Of a stretch of 50,293 nt of DNA, positions 35,655 through 43,602 are shown one piece after another. Position 1 is the first letter of the stretch. Every line of letters begins with the position of its first letter. Below the pieces are notes generated by a model. That model searched no databases, was not told the origin of the DNA, and saw only the letters and a list, made by a program, of their open reading frames with translations. Source of the stretch: Candidatus Omnitrophota bacterium (GTDB lineage Bacteria; Omnitrophota; Gorgyraeia; Zapsychrales; Zapsychraceae); the NCBI GenBank assembly GCA_018062515.1, contig JAGOSC010000014.1, forward strand, positions 1 through 50,293, given 5' to 3'. The translations under genes were made by a program, and so were the position numbers.

Positions 35655-36269
35655 TTAAAAAGATGAGGCGGAAGATTTCAAAAACTCCATCTCCGTCGAT
35701 GTCGAACGACGCTTAAGCGCTGCATTCCTATGCGGAAAACGTTCAAATTTTAGAATAATATCCTGATGAAGTTTGGCAAAATCGTACACACTGTTAAAGT
35801 ATTCAAAATTTTTTGGATCTTCGCTTTGGGCGACATCCACTAAATCTTTAAAATATTTTAGTGATTTTTTTTGTATCATCAGGTTTTCGGAATGCATCAT
35901 GGGCATATAAAGAAATTGCCGTTGAATCAGACTTAGTTCTTGATCATAAGCATTCTTAACGGCGAGTAGGCTGCATTCCAGAGCTTGCAGATCTGTATCA
36001 AAGGCCTTCTCAGAACCGCGATAAATGTTTCGTGGCATTTGATCAAGCAGGATAATCAAGGCCAGCGCACCGACGGAAGAATCCATCCAGGATGAATATT
36101 TTCCCTTCCGGGCCTTAATTAAATCTGAATTAAATTTATCTCTGATTTCCTGATCAACAGCTTCACTCTTAGAAAACCATTTTGTTTTGACCGGCAATGC
36201 GTCAGTTAAAATAGTTTCTTCTGTAATTCCGTCAAACCAAAAATCGAGTATAGCCGCAACTCGTTCCAT
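35655..36269 (-). CDS. DUF924 family protein
   Basis: 204 residues. ILDFWFDG at the start, KTKWFSKSEAVDQEIRDKF, ALALIILLDQMPRNIYRGSEKAF, QFLYMPMMHSENL and ERFPHRNAALKRRSTSTEMEFL are DUF924 hallmarks. It is a soluble helical TPR-like fold of unknown function. It heads the long gene run to 21708 and has a candidate promoter upstream. Confidence 0.9.
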   Translation of the reverse strand: MERVAAILDFWFDGITEETILTDALPVKTKWFSKSEAVDQEIRDKFNSDLIKARKGKYSSWMDSSVGALALIILLDQMPRNIYRGSEKAFDTDLQALECSLLAVKNAYDQELSLIQRQFLYMPMMHSENLMIQKKSLKYFKDLVDVAQSEDPKNFEYFNSVYDFAKLHQDIILKFERFPHRNAALKRRSTSTEMEFLKSSASSF

Positions 36270-36316
36270 TACTTTCTATATCCTTGTTTAATATTCGGGA
36301 CAAATCAGTCCTCAAT

Positions 36317-36345
36317 ACAGTAACCAAATTCTTCCATACTGTCAA
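36317..36345 (-). promoter_or_regulatory. promoter of the DUF924-led operon, overlapping an inverted repeat
   Basis: Minus strand: perfect TTGACA (36340-36345), 17-bp spacer, TACTGT (36317-36322, keeping the three strongest -10 positions), about 50 bp before the start at 36269. The two boxes are partly formed by an inverted repeat ACAGTA/TACTGT (36317-36322 and 36337-36342). A similar pair, ACAGTAT/ATACTGT, lies upstream at 36372-36398. Confidence 0.5.
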
Positions 36346-36488
36346 CTTTATCGCCATCATTCTCAGTCATTACAGTATGCGGAAACATTAAATACTGTTC
36401 CAAAGAATGATGAAACAATCGAATGATAAGATTCTTTTATCCAAAGATTTTAATACAGGGTTTTATTTTGTCAAGAAGACTAACTTTT

Positions 36489-36511
36489 GGGGCCGATGTG
36501 AGATCGGCCCC
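36489..36511 (-). terminator. strong GC hairpin after the small exported protein gene
   Basis: Perfect 9-bp stem GGGGCCGAT/ATCGGCCCC with a 5-nt loop, 18 bp after the minus-strand stop codon at 36530. No T-run follows on the minus strand (AAAAGTTAGTC), so it may be a 3' stabilising hairpin rather than a classical terminator. The 260-bp gap 36270-36529 holds nothing else but the promoter region of the DUF924 operon. Confidence 0.5.
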
Positions 36512-36529
36512 GCGAGGTATATTCCCTAC

Positions 36530-36805
36530 CTATTCTACAGGGAAGGTGATGATGTCCGTTAAACCTCCACCGACATCTTTAATCATGAAAAACGGAGATT
36601 CAATCAAACCTTTGGTAAAACCAACAGGTTTTGTTGCATTTTCATCCATTTCCGTCTTTGTATGATTGTAGATGTTTAGGGGTGATTTCACGACTTTGAC
36701 TACACCTGATTTAAGCTTTTCTACCGGAGCAGGTAAAGCAAAAGCAGGAGCAGCCACCATGCAAACGAATACGAACGTAATCAATACTGACAGTGCCCTT
36801 TTCAT
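36530..36805 (-). CDS. small exported protein, TIGR04073-like (exosortase-associated)
   Basis: 91 residues from the ATG at 36805. The perfect Shine-Dalgarno AAGGAGGTGA (36811-36820) ends 5 nt before it and rules out the GTG at 36814, which lies inside the site. A signal peptide ends near APAFA. The mature part VEKLKSGVVKVVKSPLNIYN and FTKGLIESPFF..VGGGLTDIITFPVE resembles the exosortase-system-associated TIGR04073 proteins, a tentative match. Unlike most genes here it stands alone, with a structured leader and a 3' hairpin, and probably is strongly translated. Confidence 0.72.
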   Translation of the reverse strand: MKRALSVLITFVFVCMVAAPAFALPAPVEKLKSGVVKVVKSPLNIYNHTKTEMDENATKPVGFTKGLIESPFFMIKDVGGGLTDIITFPVE

Positions 36806-36810
36806 CTTCG

Positions 36811-36852
36811 TCACCTCCTTTTTAAATCAAATTACCCCCATTTGGAGGTAAT
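36811..36852 (-). promoter_or_regulatory. structured 5' leader with sequestrable Shine-Dalgarno
   Basis: In the minus-strand RNA, ATTACCTCC pairs with GGGGGTAAT across an AAAT loop (9 bp with one U-G, extendable by A-U pairs). The same UUACCUCC can instead pair with the Shine-Dalgarno segment GGAGGUGA (8 bp with one U-G). The two pairings exclude each other, as in a translational switch. A TTGACA element lies upstream (36903-36908) but its -10 is poor. Confidence 0.45.
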
Positions 36853-36979
36853 TTTGAACCTTAAAAAGTGTTTGGATCAACTAAGACAAGTGTGGCATAT
36901 TTTGTCAACGATAACCAGTCGGATAGCATATTTTTTACGTTTAATAACATATACTTACATTATTAAACATATACTACTA

Positions 36980-38116
36980 TTAGAATTTATTTAATATTAA
37001 TATGACTTTTTGAAGATCTTCAATGGAATTATATATGTGAGGGGAAAAGCGAAGATTGCCTTTCCAAAAGGCAGGATGGATCTTATTTTCAAGGAGCAGT
37101 GAAAAAATTGTTTCATTAAGCGTGTGATCATGGTGGGAAAAAACAAAAAGATTGGACCTCAGTTGAGGTTCCGTAGGACTGATGATTTGATATTTTTTTG
37201 GATCTAAATGTTCGATTAAATAGTTGATAAGCGACTGATTATGCCGTTTAACCTGCTCTATTCCAATTCCCAAAAAATATTGAATGGCCGCTGTTAATGG
37301 GACAAAATTAAAAAAATTTGCCGTCCCAAACGTATCAAATTTTCTGGCTGATTCTTGTATTCTATAATGAATCGGCCCCGTTCCTTTTAAATCTTCTTCG
37401 GAGAGATAAGACGACCAATAAGCTTGGTTATAATCCAGTGACTGTCTAAAGTCCTCTTTCATCCAACAAAAGCCGGTTCCATAGGGACCGCACAACCATT
37501 TATACCCTACAGCGACAATAGCATCGACGTTCATCAAACCTATATCAAGTGGAGTGTTCCCCAAGGACTGAACGATATTAAGAACAAAACGGATACCATT
37601 TTTTTGGCATAATTTGCTTATCTCGTCGACATTTAATGGATGACCGCTAAAAGAATGAATATGAGATAAACAAACGAGGCGCGTCCGCGGATTAATTTCT
37701 TGATTTAGCTCGTCGGGTGTAAGCATAATTCCCTGTGGTTTGATTTGTTTTACGATCACTCCTTTTTTTTCTAATCCTAACCACGGGATAATATTCGATG
37801 GAAAATCATTCTGCATGAGAAGCACTTCATCGCCCTTCTGCCATTTGATTCCATTAGCTAAAATATGCAATCCGTAACTGGCGCTAGTCCCTAAAATGAC
37901 ATCTCTACTTTCGACATTCAGTAATTGTGCAATATTTTTTTTGAGCTCGAGCGGGACTTTGATAAATCGCGGGATATCAAGAAGATGAACAGCGCTTTTC
38001 CATTGAATCGCTTCTTTAAGGGCTTCCGCGGCGACTAATGGCAATGGCCCTTCACTGGCGGCATTTAACCAAATAACATCTTCAAAGTTGAAAAAATCTT
38101 TTTTATATTCTGTCAT
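36980..38116 (-). CDS. class V aminotransferase / cysteine-desulfurase-like protein
   Basis: 378 residues of PLP fold type I. WLNAASEGPLP at the start, GTSASYGLHILANGI (phosphate loop), SHIHSFSGHPLNVDEI, the Schiff-base Lys206 in VGYKWLCGPYGTGF and FDTFGTANFFNF. The position that is Asp in nearly all fold-type-I enzymes (contacting the PLP ring nitrogen) is Asn180 here (FVLNIVQSLG, codon AAT). The active-site Cys loop of cysteine desulfurases is not evident, so an aminotransferase or kynureninase-like role is more likely. Substrate unknown. Confidence 0.85.
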   Translation of the reverse strand: MTEYKKDFFNFEDVIWLNAASEGPLPLVAAEALKEAIQWKSAVHLLDIPRFIKVPLELKKNIAQLLNVESRDVILGTSASYGLHILANGIKWQKGDEVLLMQNDFPSNIIPWLGLEKKGVIVKQIKPQGIMLTPDELNQEINPRTRLVCLSHIHSFSGHPLNVDEISKLCQKNGIRFVLNIVQSLGNTPLDIGLMNVDAIVAVGYKWLCGPYGTGFCWMKEDFRQSLDYNQAYWSSYLSEEDLKGTGPIHYRIQESARKFDTFGTANFFNFVPLTAAIQYFLGIGIEQVKRHNQSLINYLIEHLDPKKYQIISPTEPQLRSNLFVFSHHDHTLNETIFSLLLENKIHPAFWKGNLRFSPHIYNSIEDLQKVILILNKF

Positions 38117-38187
38117 TTTAATTGATTATTGAACTCATGCGGTGGGCGGCCATAAGTAAACATCGGCCTTTTTTTGATTGGCCAGCC

Positions 38188-38466
38188 TTACTCGTGTTCC
38201 ATATTTTTATGATAGATACTTTCCGCTAGTTCACTGACTTCCACCCGCGCCTTTTGTTTTGTCGTCTTGAAAATCCAGCGGTAAACTTCGGCGGCAAGAT
38301 CAATCTCACCTTCCACAATAAGACGCCGCACATCAAACATCGTTGCCTTCCCCTTCTCCGGAAATATACCGCGTTTTCGCGCTTGATTCAACGACCATAT
38401 CCAGCGTGTTTGCGCAAAAAGGAATAAACACCCGCCAAAAACGATTAAAGCAAACATTATAGTCAT
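38188..38466 (-). CDS. small membrane-anchored protein, unrecognised
   Basis: 92 residues; start 38466 or the ATG at 38457. One N-terminal helix (IMFALIVFGGCLFLFAQ) is followed by a basic cytoplasmic-like segment RKRGIFPEKGKATMFDVRRL and a helical acidic tail. It starts 9 bp after the response-regulator gene, so the two are probably co-transcribed. No family recognised. Confidence 0.65.
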   Translation of the reverse strand: MTIMFALIVFGGCLFLFAQTRWIWSLNQARKRGIFPEKGKATMFDVRRLIVEGEIDLAAEVYRWIFKTTKQKARVEVSELAESIYHKNMEHE

Positions 38467-38475
38467 CTTATTTTC

Positions 38476-38844
38476 CTATTCATTTTCGCCCAGGTACTCT
38501 TTTATCTTCGCTATCATTTGGTCCATGTTAACCGGTTTTACGTAATACTGTTTTATACCTTCCAGCTTAAATACCTGTTCCATAGTTTCATTGGCCGTCA
38601 AAACAATAACCGGCGTGTGCGAAAATTCATCCAAACCTTTCATTTCCTGCATAAATTCATAACCGTTCAATTTTGGAAGACCGACATCTAAAATAACCAA
38701 ATCAGGTTTTTCTGATTTGAGCATATTTAATCCTGTTTCACCGTCGGCAGCGGTAAGAACTTCATAACGGTTGGCTAATAAGCCGAATCTTATTAGAGAT
38801 AAACTTATTCTTTCATCCTCTACCACGAGTATTTTATGAGCCAT
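38476..38844 (-). CDS. single-domain response regulator (CheY-like)
   Basis: 122 residues from the ATG at 38844; an AAAGGA site spaced 6 nt favours it over the ATG at 38850. Receiver motifs: ILVVEDE (acidic pocket), LVILDVGLP with the phospho-acceptor Asp53, VIVLTAN (Thr switch) and YYVKPV (Lys). No output domain, so it acts by protein contact. No histidine kinase is in the window. Its start faces the plus-strand gene across a 78-bp divergent gap. Confidence 0.92.
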   Translation of the reverse strand: MAHKILVVEDERISLSLIRFGLLANRYEVLTAADGETGLNMLKSEKPDLVILDVGLPKLNGYEFMQEMKGLDEFSHTPVIVLTANETMEQVFKLEGIKQYYVKPVNMDQMIAKIKEYLGENE

Positions 38845-38894
38845 GACCATTCCTTTTATTTTATATCAGCTACTTAACCCAGCTAAAATAAATG

Positions 38895-38922
38895 TTGATT
38901 TCAGGTATTCCTCAATTAGAAT
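38895..38922 (+). promoter_or_regulatory. promoter of the plus-strand gene, giving a leaderless mRNA
   Basis: TTGATT (38895-38900), 16-bp spacer, TAGAAT (38917-38922); the ATG begins 6 nt after the -10 box, where transcription itself would start. No Shine-Dalgarno is visible. Confidence 0.5.
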
Positions 38923-38928
38923 ACAAAT

Positions 38929-39285
38929 ATGCCTTTAAAAGACTTTTTCCAAAGATTGAAATATGTGGACCATTTGGCCGCCCGCTGGTTATTGCGGCAT
39001 TTTTACTTCACATTTTTCCAGCTGGTTCTTCTCGTCATCTTTATATTTTGGTTTAAGAACCTGTTAAACATTATGGATATTAATCTGCATCAAACCGATA
39101 AAACTACGACGGAAATCATTCTCATTAATCAAAATATCAATTCAACAATTATTGCCGCCCTCGTCTTGTTAAATTCATTTTGGATGTTATATATCCTAAA
39201 TGCCTTACAACGACTTGCCAATTTGCTCAAAGATGTCAGCTACAATATTAATCGTCTGCGCAGCAATCAAAAGAAACCAAATTAA
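38929..39285 (+). CDS. two-helix membrane protein, only plus-strand gene
   Basis: 118 residues: a basic amphipathic start (MPLKDFFQRLKYVDHLAARW), two transmembrane helices (about 26-47 and 73-93) joined by a polar loop with TDKTTTEIILINQNINST, and a basic C-terminal tail. No family recognised. Its stop codon overlaps the ftsA stop tail to tail (39282-39285). A promoter with the -10 box 6 nt before the ATG supports expression. It sits where ftsZ is often found. Confidence 0.75.
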   Translation: MPLKDFFQRLKYVDHLAARWLLRHFYFTFFQLVLLVIFIFWFKNLLNIMDINLHQTDKTTTEIILINQNINSTIIAALVLLNSFWMLYILNALQRLANLLKDVSYNINRLRSNQKKPN

Positions 39286-40520
39286 AAATATTCTTCGTAC
39301 AATTCTTTAGCTTTATTCATTAATTTTTGCTGAAAATTTAAGCGATCATTTCTGATGATACTTCGCTCCATGGAATCTTCATATCCTTTTTGAGCCAAGG
39401 CAACCGCCGTAGAAAATAATGCCGAATTAGAAATATTTCTTTGACTGATATTATTAATTTGCGCTAAGGCCACGGTTAATTTTGTCTTCTCTTCGATCCG
39501 CTCTATTAAGCCCGTCAATAACGACCCTCCGCCAATCATTCTTATTCCCGTATACAATTCTGCGTAAAGACCGGAACGTAGGATAATTTGATGAATCTCT
39601 TCTACCAAACCATCGACCTGTTTTAAAATCGCGTTATAAATTTGAATCCGTTTGATGGGGATATAAGACGTTTCTCGCTTAACCAATATTTCTTCATCTT
39701 CCTGAATTTGCGAAATGATCGCCGTGGCATATGATTTTTTGATTTCTTCGGCCAATTCGAATGATAAATTCAACACACGTGCAATTTCCTGCGTAAAATG
39801 ATTCCCGCCTATTTTTAAGGTTTCAATATTCTTCAACCGACCTTCATGAAATATGAGTACACTCGTCACATCCGCACCTGTATCGATCAATACGCAACCT
39901 TTTTTACGGTTTTCCTCCGTCAAAACTAGATCTGATGCGACATAAGATCCGAAATACAATTGACTGATATCATAACCGGCATGATTAACGGACTTCAATA
40001 TATTTTTTACCCGGTCCACATTTGAAACAAGAATTAAAGATTCGACGGCGAGCTTGCGCCCGTATAAACCGACGGGATTGATGGCTGAATTGACATCATC
40101 CACATGATAAACTTGAGGTTTTTCATGTAAAACTTGGTCTTCCATTCTTACGCCCAACAGACGGGCCTGCTTATTCACTTTGCGAATATCTGCATCCGTG
40201 ATTACTTTATTACCCTTATCAATAAGCGGAATGGCTGTCGATGTCTTTCGTACGTCGATAAAATTTCCGTCCAAACCAAGCTGTACGCTTTTGACTCGAA
40301 TCCCGGTTTTCTCGGCTAGCTCATTTAAAACATGATGAACACATTCGGAAAACTCATTAAAATCACTGACGGATGAACTTTTAAATCCATAAATCGGATA
40401 CCCGTAGGCGCCAAGAACTTCCAGCCCGGAATCTTTGCTCTGAATCAAACTAACTTTAATATTTTGCGCGCCTATATCCAGCCCGCAATAGACCTTCTCT
40501 TTTAATCCTTTATTTAGCAT
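39282..40520 (-). CDS. ftsA: cell division protein FtsA
   Basis: 412 residues. Actin-fold ATP-binding motifs: VYCGLDIGAQNIKVSLI, CVLIDTGADVTSVLI and MIGGGSLLTGL. The C-terminal amphipathic helix KLMNKAKELYEEYF is the membrane-targeting sequence. It tethers FtsZ to the membrane and recruits the divisome. Its start touches the ftsQ stop. ftsZ, the usual next gene, does not follow. Confidence 0.95.
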   Translation of the reverse strand: MLNKGLKEKVYCGLDIGAQNIKVSLIQSKDSGLEVLGAYGYPIYGFKSSSVSDFNEFSECVHHVLNELAEKTGIRVKSVQLGLDGNFIDVRKTSTAIPLIDKGNKVITDADIRKVNKQARLLGVRMEDQVLHEKPQVYHVDDVNSAINPVGLYGRKLAVESLILVSNVDRVKNILKSVNHAGYDISQLYFGSYVASDLVLTEENRKKGCVLIDTGADVTSVLIFHEGRLKNIETLKIGGNHFTQEIARVLNLSFELAEEIKKSYATAIISQIQEDEEILVKRETSYIPIKRIQIYNAILKQVDGLVEEIHQIILRSGLYAELYTGIRMIGGGSLLTGLIERIEEKTKLTVALAQINNISQRNISNSALFSTAVALAQKGYEDSMERSIIRNDRLNFQQKLMNKAKELYEEYF

Positions 40521-41284
40521 TATTTTTTCCCGATAATAGGTTCATTAAATCTCAAATCTATGTAATTAACTTCTTTTGGATTAAGATTACCTTGAGTTAA
40601 AACTATACCCAAGACCTGCATTTTATAATTTATTTTCTGATCATCAAGAATGGCATTAACATCATTATCAAGATACAGAAGGATTTTAGATACTTGGTCC
40701 ACGTCGACTCTTAAGATTTTATAAGAAGATAATGTCGTATTATCAGTAAAGGCTCGAATAATTTCCAGGCCGGCCATAACTTCCGGATTGTTTATTTTCT
40801 CCCCTGGGGTGGCAGAAGCCAGCCTAAGGCGCGCTCCTTCCAGCAACGGCACATCGTCGTCTTTCTTTTCCGACGACGATAAAATAATTCCTTCATCATC
40901 TATGACTAAAAATCGATTATGATGCTCAAATTGCGCTAACTTGTTACGTTTCTTGGCAGCGAGATGGATTTGATTAGGATATCTCCGCTCAACTTTTAAC
41001 TCTGAAATCTGAGGGTATTTCATTAAAAGAGTTTGTTCTTCTCTTTGCAAATCGAGTTTGAAAATATTTTTTCCATGAAGATGCTCTAAATCCCGATGCT
41101 GAATAAACTGAAGCGCAGGATCAATCATGATCGACTTAACATTAAACATTTTAGATTTATTAAAATAATTGACCACGCGATCAAAAGCGAACAAACACAC
41201 GGCCAAGGATAAAACGATAACAGTCAGAATGGCCGACGATTTAATGATCCAGGACGGAAAAACTTTCTTTTTTTGTTTTGTCAT
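40520..41284 (-). CDS. ftsQ: cell division protein FtsQ/DivIB
   Basis: 254 residues. One transmembrane helix (about 13-33), a POTRA domain (MFNVKSIMIDPALQFI, LEHLHGKNIFKLDLQRE, KYPQISELKVERRYPNQI) and the FtsQ beta domain (FLVIDDEGIILSSSE, VPLLEG). It links FtsB/FtsL to the divisome. Overlaps the end of ddl by 44 bp, a large overlap that couples the two. Confidence 0.93.
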   Translation of the reverse strand: MTKQKKKVFPSWIIKSSAILTVIVLSLAVCLFAFDRVVNYFNKSKMFNVKSIMIDPALQFIQHRDLEHLHGKNIFKLDLQREEQTLLMKYPQISELKVERRYPNQIHLAAKKRNKLAQFEHHNRFLVIDDEGIILSSSEKKDDDVPLLEGARLRLASATPGEKINNPEVMAGLEIIRAFTDNTTLSSYKILRVDVDQVSKILLYLDNDVNAILDDQKINYKMQVLGIVLTQGNLNPKEVNYIDLRFNEPIIGKK

Positions 41285-42218
41285 AAGCTAATTCCAATAA
41301 CTTTACGCATAATTGATCAAAATTTATCCCGGCACATAAAGCAGCTTTAGGCAACAAGCTCGTTTTCGTAAATCCCGGTATGGTATTTATTTCCAACACA
41401 AAAGGTTTATTGCGTCGATCTAAGATGAAGTCAACGCGTGAAAGATCTTTACACCCGATCAATGTATGCACTTTCAAAGCCGCCCCTTGCATCAAATATT
41501 TTTCTTCCATCGACAAATCAGCCGGAACTTTATATTTGGTCAAACCGCTTTCGTATTTCGCGGTAAAATCAAAAAACGTTGCCTCCGTCATGACTTCGAC
41601 AACATCTAATGCTTTTTCTTCAAGGATTCCGACGGTCAATTCTCGTCCGTCGATAAATTCTTCAATCAACACTTCATGCCCAAATGATTGGCCATGCTCT
41701 ATGGCCTTCACTAATCCGTCGGCACTCTTAACAACCGTAACTCCTATGCTTGATCCTTCACAGGCTGGCTTAACAATTAAAGGATATGTTTTAAGTACGC
41801 TGTTAACTTTTAGTAGATCAATTTTTTCTTTGGGCTGAAAAATAACCGAACCGGCGACATTTAAACCATTTTTCTTTAATAATTGTTGAGTAGAAACCTT
41901 ATTAAATGCGATGCGACTCGACTTTGAGTCGGAACCAGTATACGGAATTCTTAATTCTTCACAGATGGACTGAATTTGGCCATCTTCACCTATTTTTCCA
42001 TGTAAGGCAATGAAAGCTAAATTAATTTCACTCTCACGCAAAAGATTCTTAATTTTATCATCCGTATTTTCACGAACATCTAAAGCCAAAACATCGAACC
42101 CCTGAGAAGACAATGACTCATATACGGCTTTACCCGATTTAAGGGAAATTTCGCGCTCCGTAGAGCAACCGCCCATTAAAACGCCAATTCTACCAAATTT
42201 TTTTATTTTCTTATCCAT
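41241..42218 (-). CDS. ddl: D-alanine--D-alanine ligase
   Basis: 325 residues, ATP-grasp enzyme. GVLMGGCSTEREISLKSG, ALHGKIGEDGQIQSICEELRI, YTGSDSKSSRIAFNKVSTQQ, VKPACEGSSIGVTVV, VLIEEFIDGRELTVGIL and VLEINTIPGFTKTSLLP are the substrate and ATP motifs, read in segments. Makes D-Ala-D-Ala for the peptidoglycan stem. Overlaps murC by 8 bp. Confidence 0.97.
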   Translation of the reverse strand: MDKKIKKFGRIGVLMGGCSTEREISLKSGKAVYESLSSQGFDVLALDVRENTDDKIKNLLRESEINLAFIALHGKIGEDGQIQSICEELRIPYTGSDSKSSRIAFNKVSTQQLLKKNGLNVAGSVIFQPKEKIDLLKVNSVLKTYPLIVKPACEGSSIGVTVVKSADGLVKAIEHGQSFGHEVLIEEFIDGRELTVGILEEKALDVVEVMTEATFFDFTAKYESGLTKYKVPADLSMEEKYLMQGAALKVHTLIGCKDLSRVDFILDRRNKPFVLEINTIPGFTKTSLLPKAALCAGINFDQLCVKLLELAYDKTKKESFSVLDH

Positions 42219-43602
42219 TAACTTTATGTAAAACTTTCTCGTTCTTCTTTTGAAGTTCTTTCACCAAATCATACCCGATCTGATTCACGTCGCCCGCCCC
42301 CAATGTAATCACGAGGTCATTGGGCTGGAATATTTTGAGAACATGAGTCAGTATTTTTTCTTTTTTAATAAAGATGACTGTTTTAGGGGTAATTTTTTTC
42401 AGCTCTTGCACAAATCGACTGCTATTCACACCTTCAATGGGAGTTTCACTGGCTTCATACACGTCGGTGACAATCAAGTAATCAATATCTTTTAAACTGT
42501 CCATAAATTCGCGCCACAAAGATTTAAATCGAGTATACCGGTGAGGCTGAAAAACGCCGATCACTCGCCCTTTTGATAATTCTTTGGCGGTTTGTAACGT
42601 GGCGGATATTTCCGTCGGATGATGCGCATAATCGTCGACAATATATCCTCCGTCAAATGTTCCTAAGGTTTGGAATCGCCGCTGAACACCATTAAAATTT
42701 TCTAAACTTTGGCAGATCACACCAAAATCAATATTTAATTCCAAACCTAAGCTAATACAAGCTAATGAATTGGCAATATTATGGCGCCCAGGAACACTGA
42801 GAGTAACCGAACCCTTATTATGGCCATTAACGATACAATCAAAGGTTGATTTAAATCCGTTCATGACAATATTTGTCGCAAACACTTGGTCCTTCGAAGA
42901 AAATCCGTACGTTTTATACGCTCTTTCGCTTTTACGCACCAGCTCACACAACTGATGATCGTCGCCATAAACAAAAATCAGTCCGTCGGGTGTTGTATTC
43001 GCCATAAATTTTTCATACGTATCAGTAATATTTTTCCAGGTCTGATAATAATCCATGTGTTCCATATCGATATTGGTAATGATGGAATAATGCGGATTAA
43101 AATAAAGAAAAGAGCCGTCACTTTCATCGACTTCAGACACAAAATATTTTCCGTGGCCTAACGTTGCGCTCGAACTCTTTCCGTTAATAATTCCGCCGAC
43201 GGCTGACGTTGGATTCAATCCGGCATGATTGAGCATTTGGCCGACCATCGACGTTGTCGTCGTTTTACCATGAGCTCCGGCAACGGTAATACCCGTATGT
43301 TCGCGCATTAACTGGGCGAGCACTTGTGCTCTTTGAAGAACCAGTATTCCTCGACGCTGGGCTGCCGCCCATTCACAATTGGATTCTTTAATCGCTGATG
43401 AATAAACAACAATATCAGCTTCAGCAATATTTTCCGAATTATGTCCAATGGTGATGCTTGCTCCTTTTTTCCGCAAATGTTGGGTCATCGAATTCTCTTT
43501 TACGTCGGATCCGCCTACTTTATAACCTTTATCTAACAGCAACGAGGCAATCGTTCCCATGCCGATTCCGCCGATACCGATCAAATGATAGTGCTTAGTC
43601 AT
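42211..43602 (-). CDS. murC: UDP-N-acetylmuramate--L-alanine ligase
   Basis: 463 residues. N-terminal Rossmann motif IGIGGIGMGTIASLLL, the ATP loop VAGAHGKTTTTSMVG, SAVGGIINGKSS, VSEVDESDGSF, ITNIDMEHMDYY and DDYAHHPTEISATL. Adds L-Ala to UDP-MurNAc. It is directly followed by ddl; murB, which often sits between them, is absent. Overlaps the peptidase gene upstream by 8 bp. Confidence 0.97.
   Translation of the reverse strand: MTKHYHLIGIGGIGMGTIASLLLDKGYKVGGSDVKENSMTQHLRKKGASITIGHNSENIAEADIVVYSSAIKESNCEWAAAQRRGILVLQRAQVLAQLMREHTGITVAGAHGKTTTTSMVGQMLNHAGLNPTSAVGGIINGKSSSATLGHGKYFVSEVDESDGSFLYFNPHYSIITNIDMEHMDYYQTWKNITDTYEKFMANTTPDGLIFVYGDDHQLCELVRKSERAYKTYGFSSKDQVFATNIVMNGFKSTFDCIVNGHNKGSVTLSVPGRHNIANSLACISLGLELNIDFGVICQSLENFNGVQRRFQTLGTFDGGYIVDDYAHHPTEISATLQTAKELSKGRVIGVFQPHRYTRFKSLWREFMDSLKDIDYLIVTDVYEASETPIEGVNSSRFVQELKKITPKTVIFIKKEKILTHVLKIFQPNDLVITLGAGDVNQIGYDLVKELQKKNEKVLHKVNG

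Noticed and set aside
36337..36378. LexA/SOS box
   Set aside because: CTGT and ACAG elements are present but the spacing (about 29 bp between TACTGT and ACAGTA) does not match the CTG-N10-CAG layout.
41380..41838. 152-residue plus-strand frame
   Set aside because: Antisense shadow of ddl.
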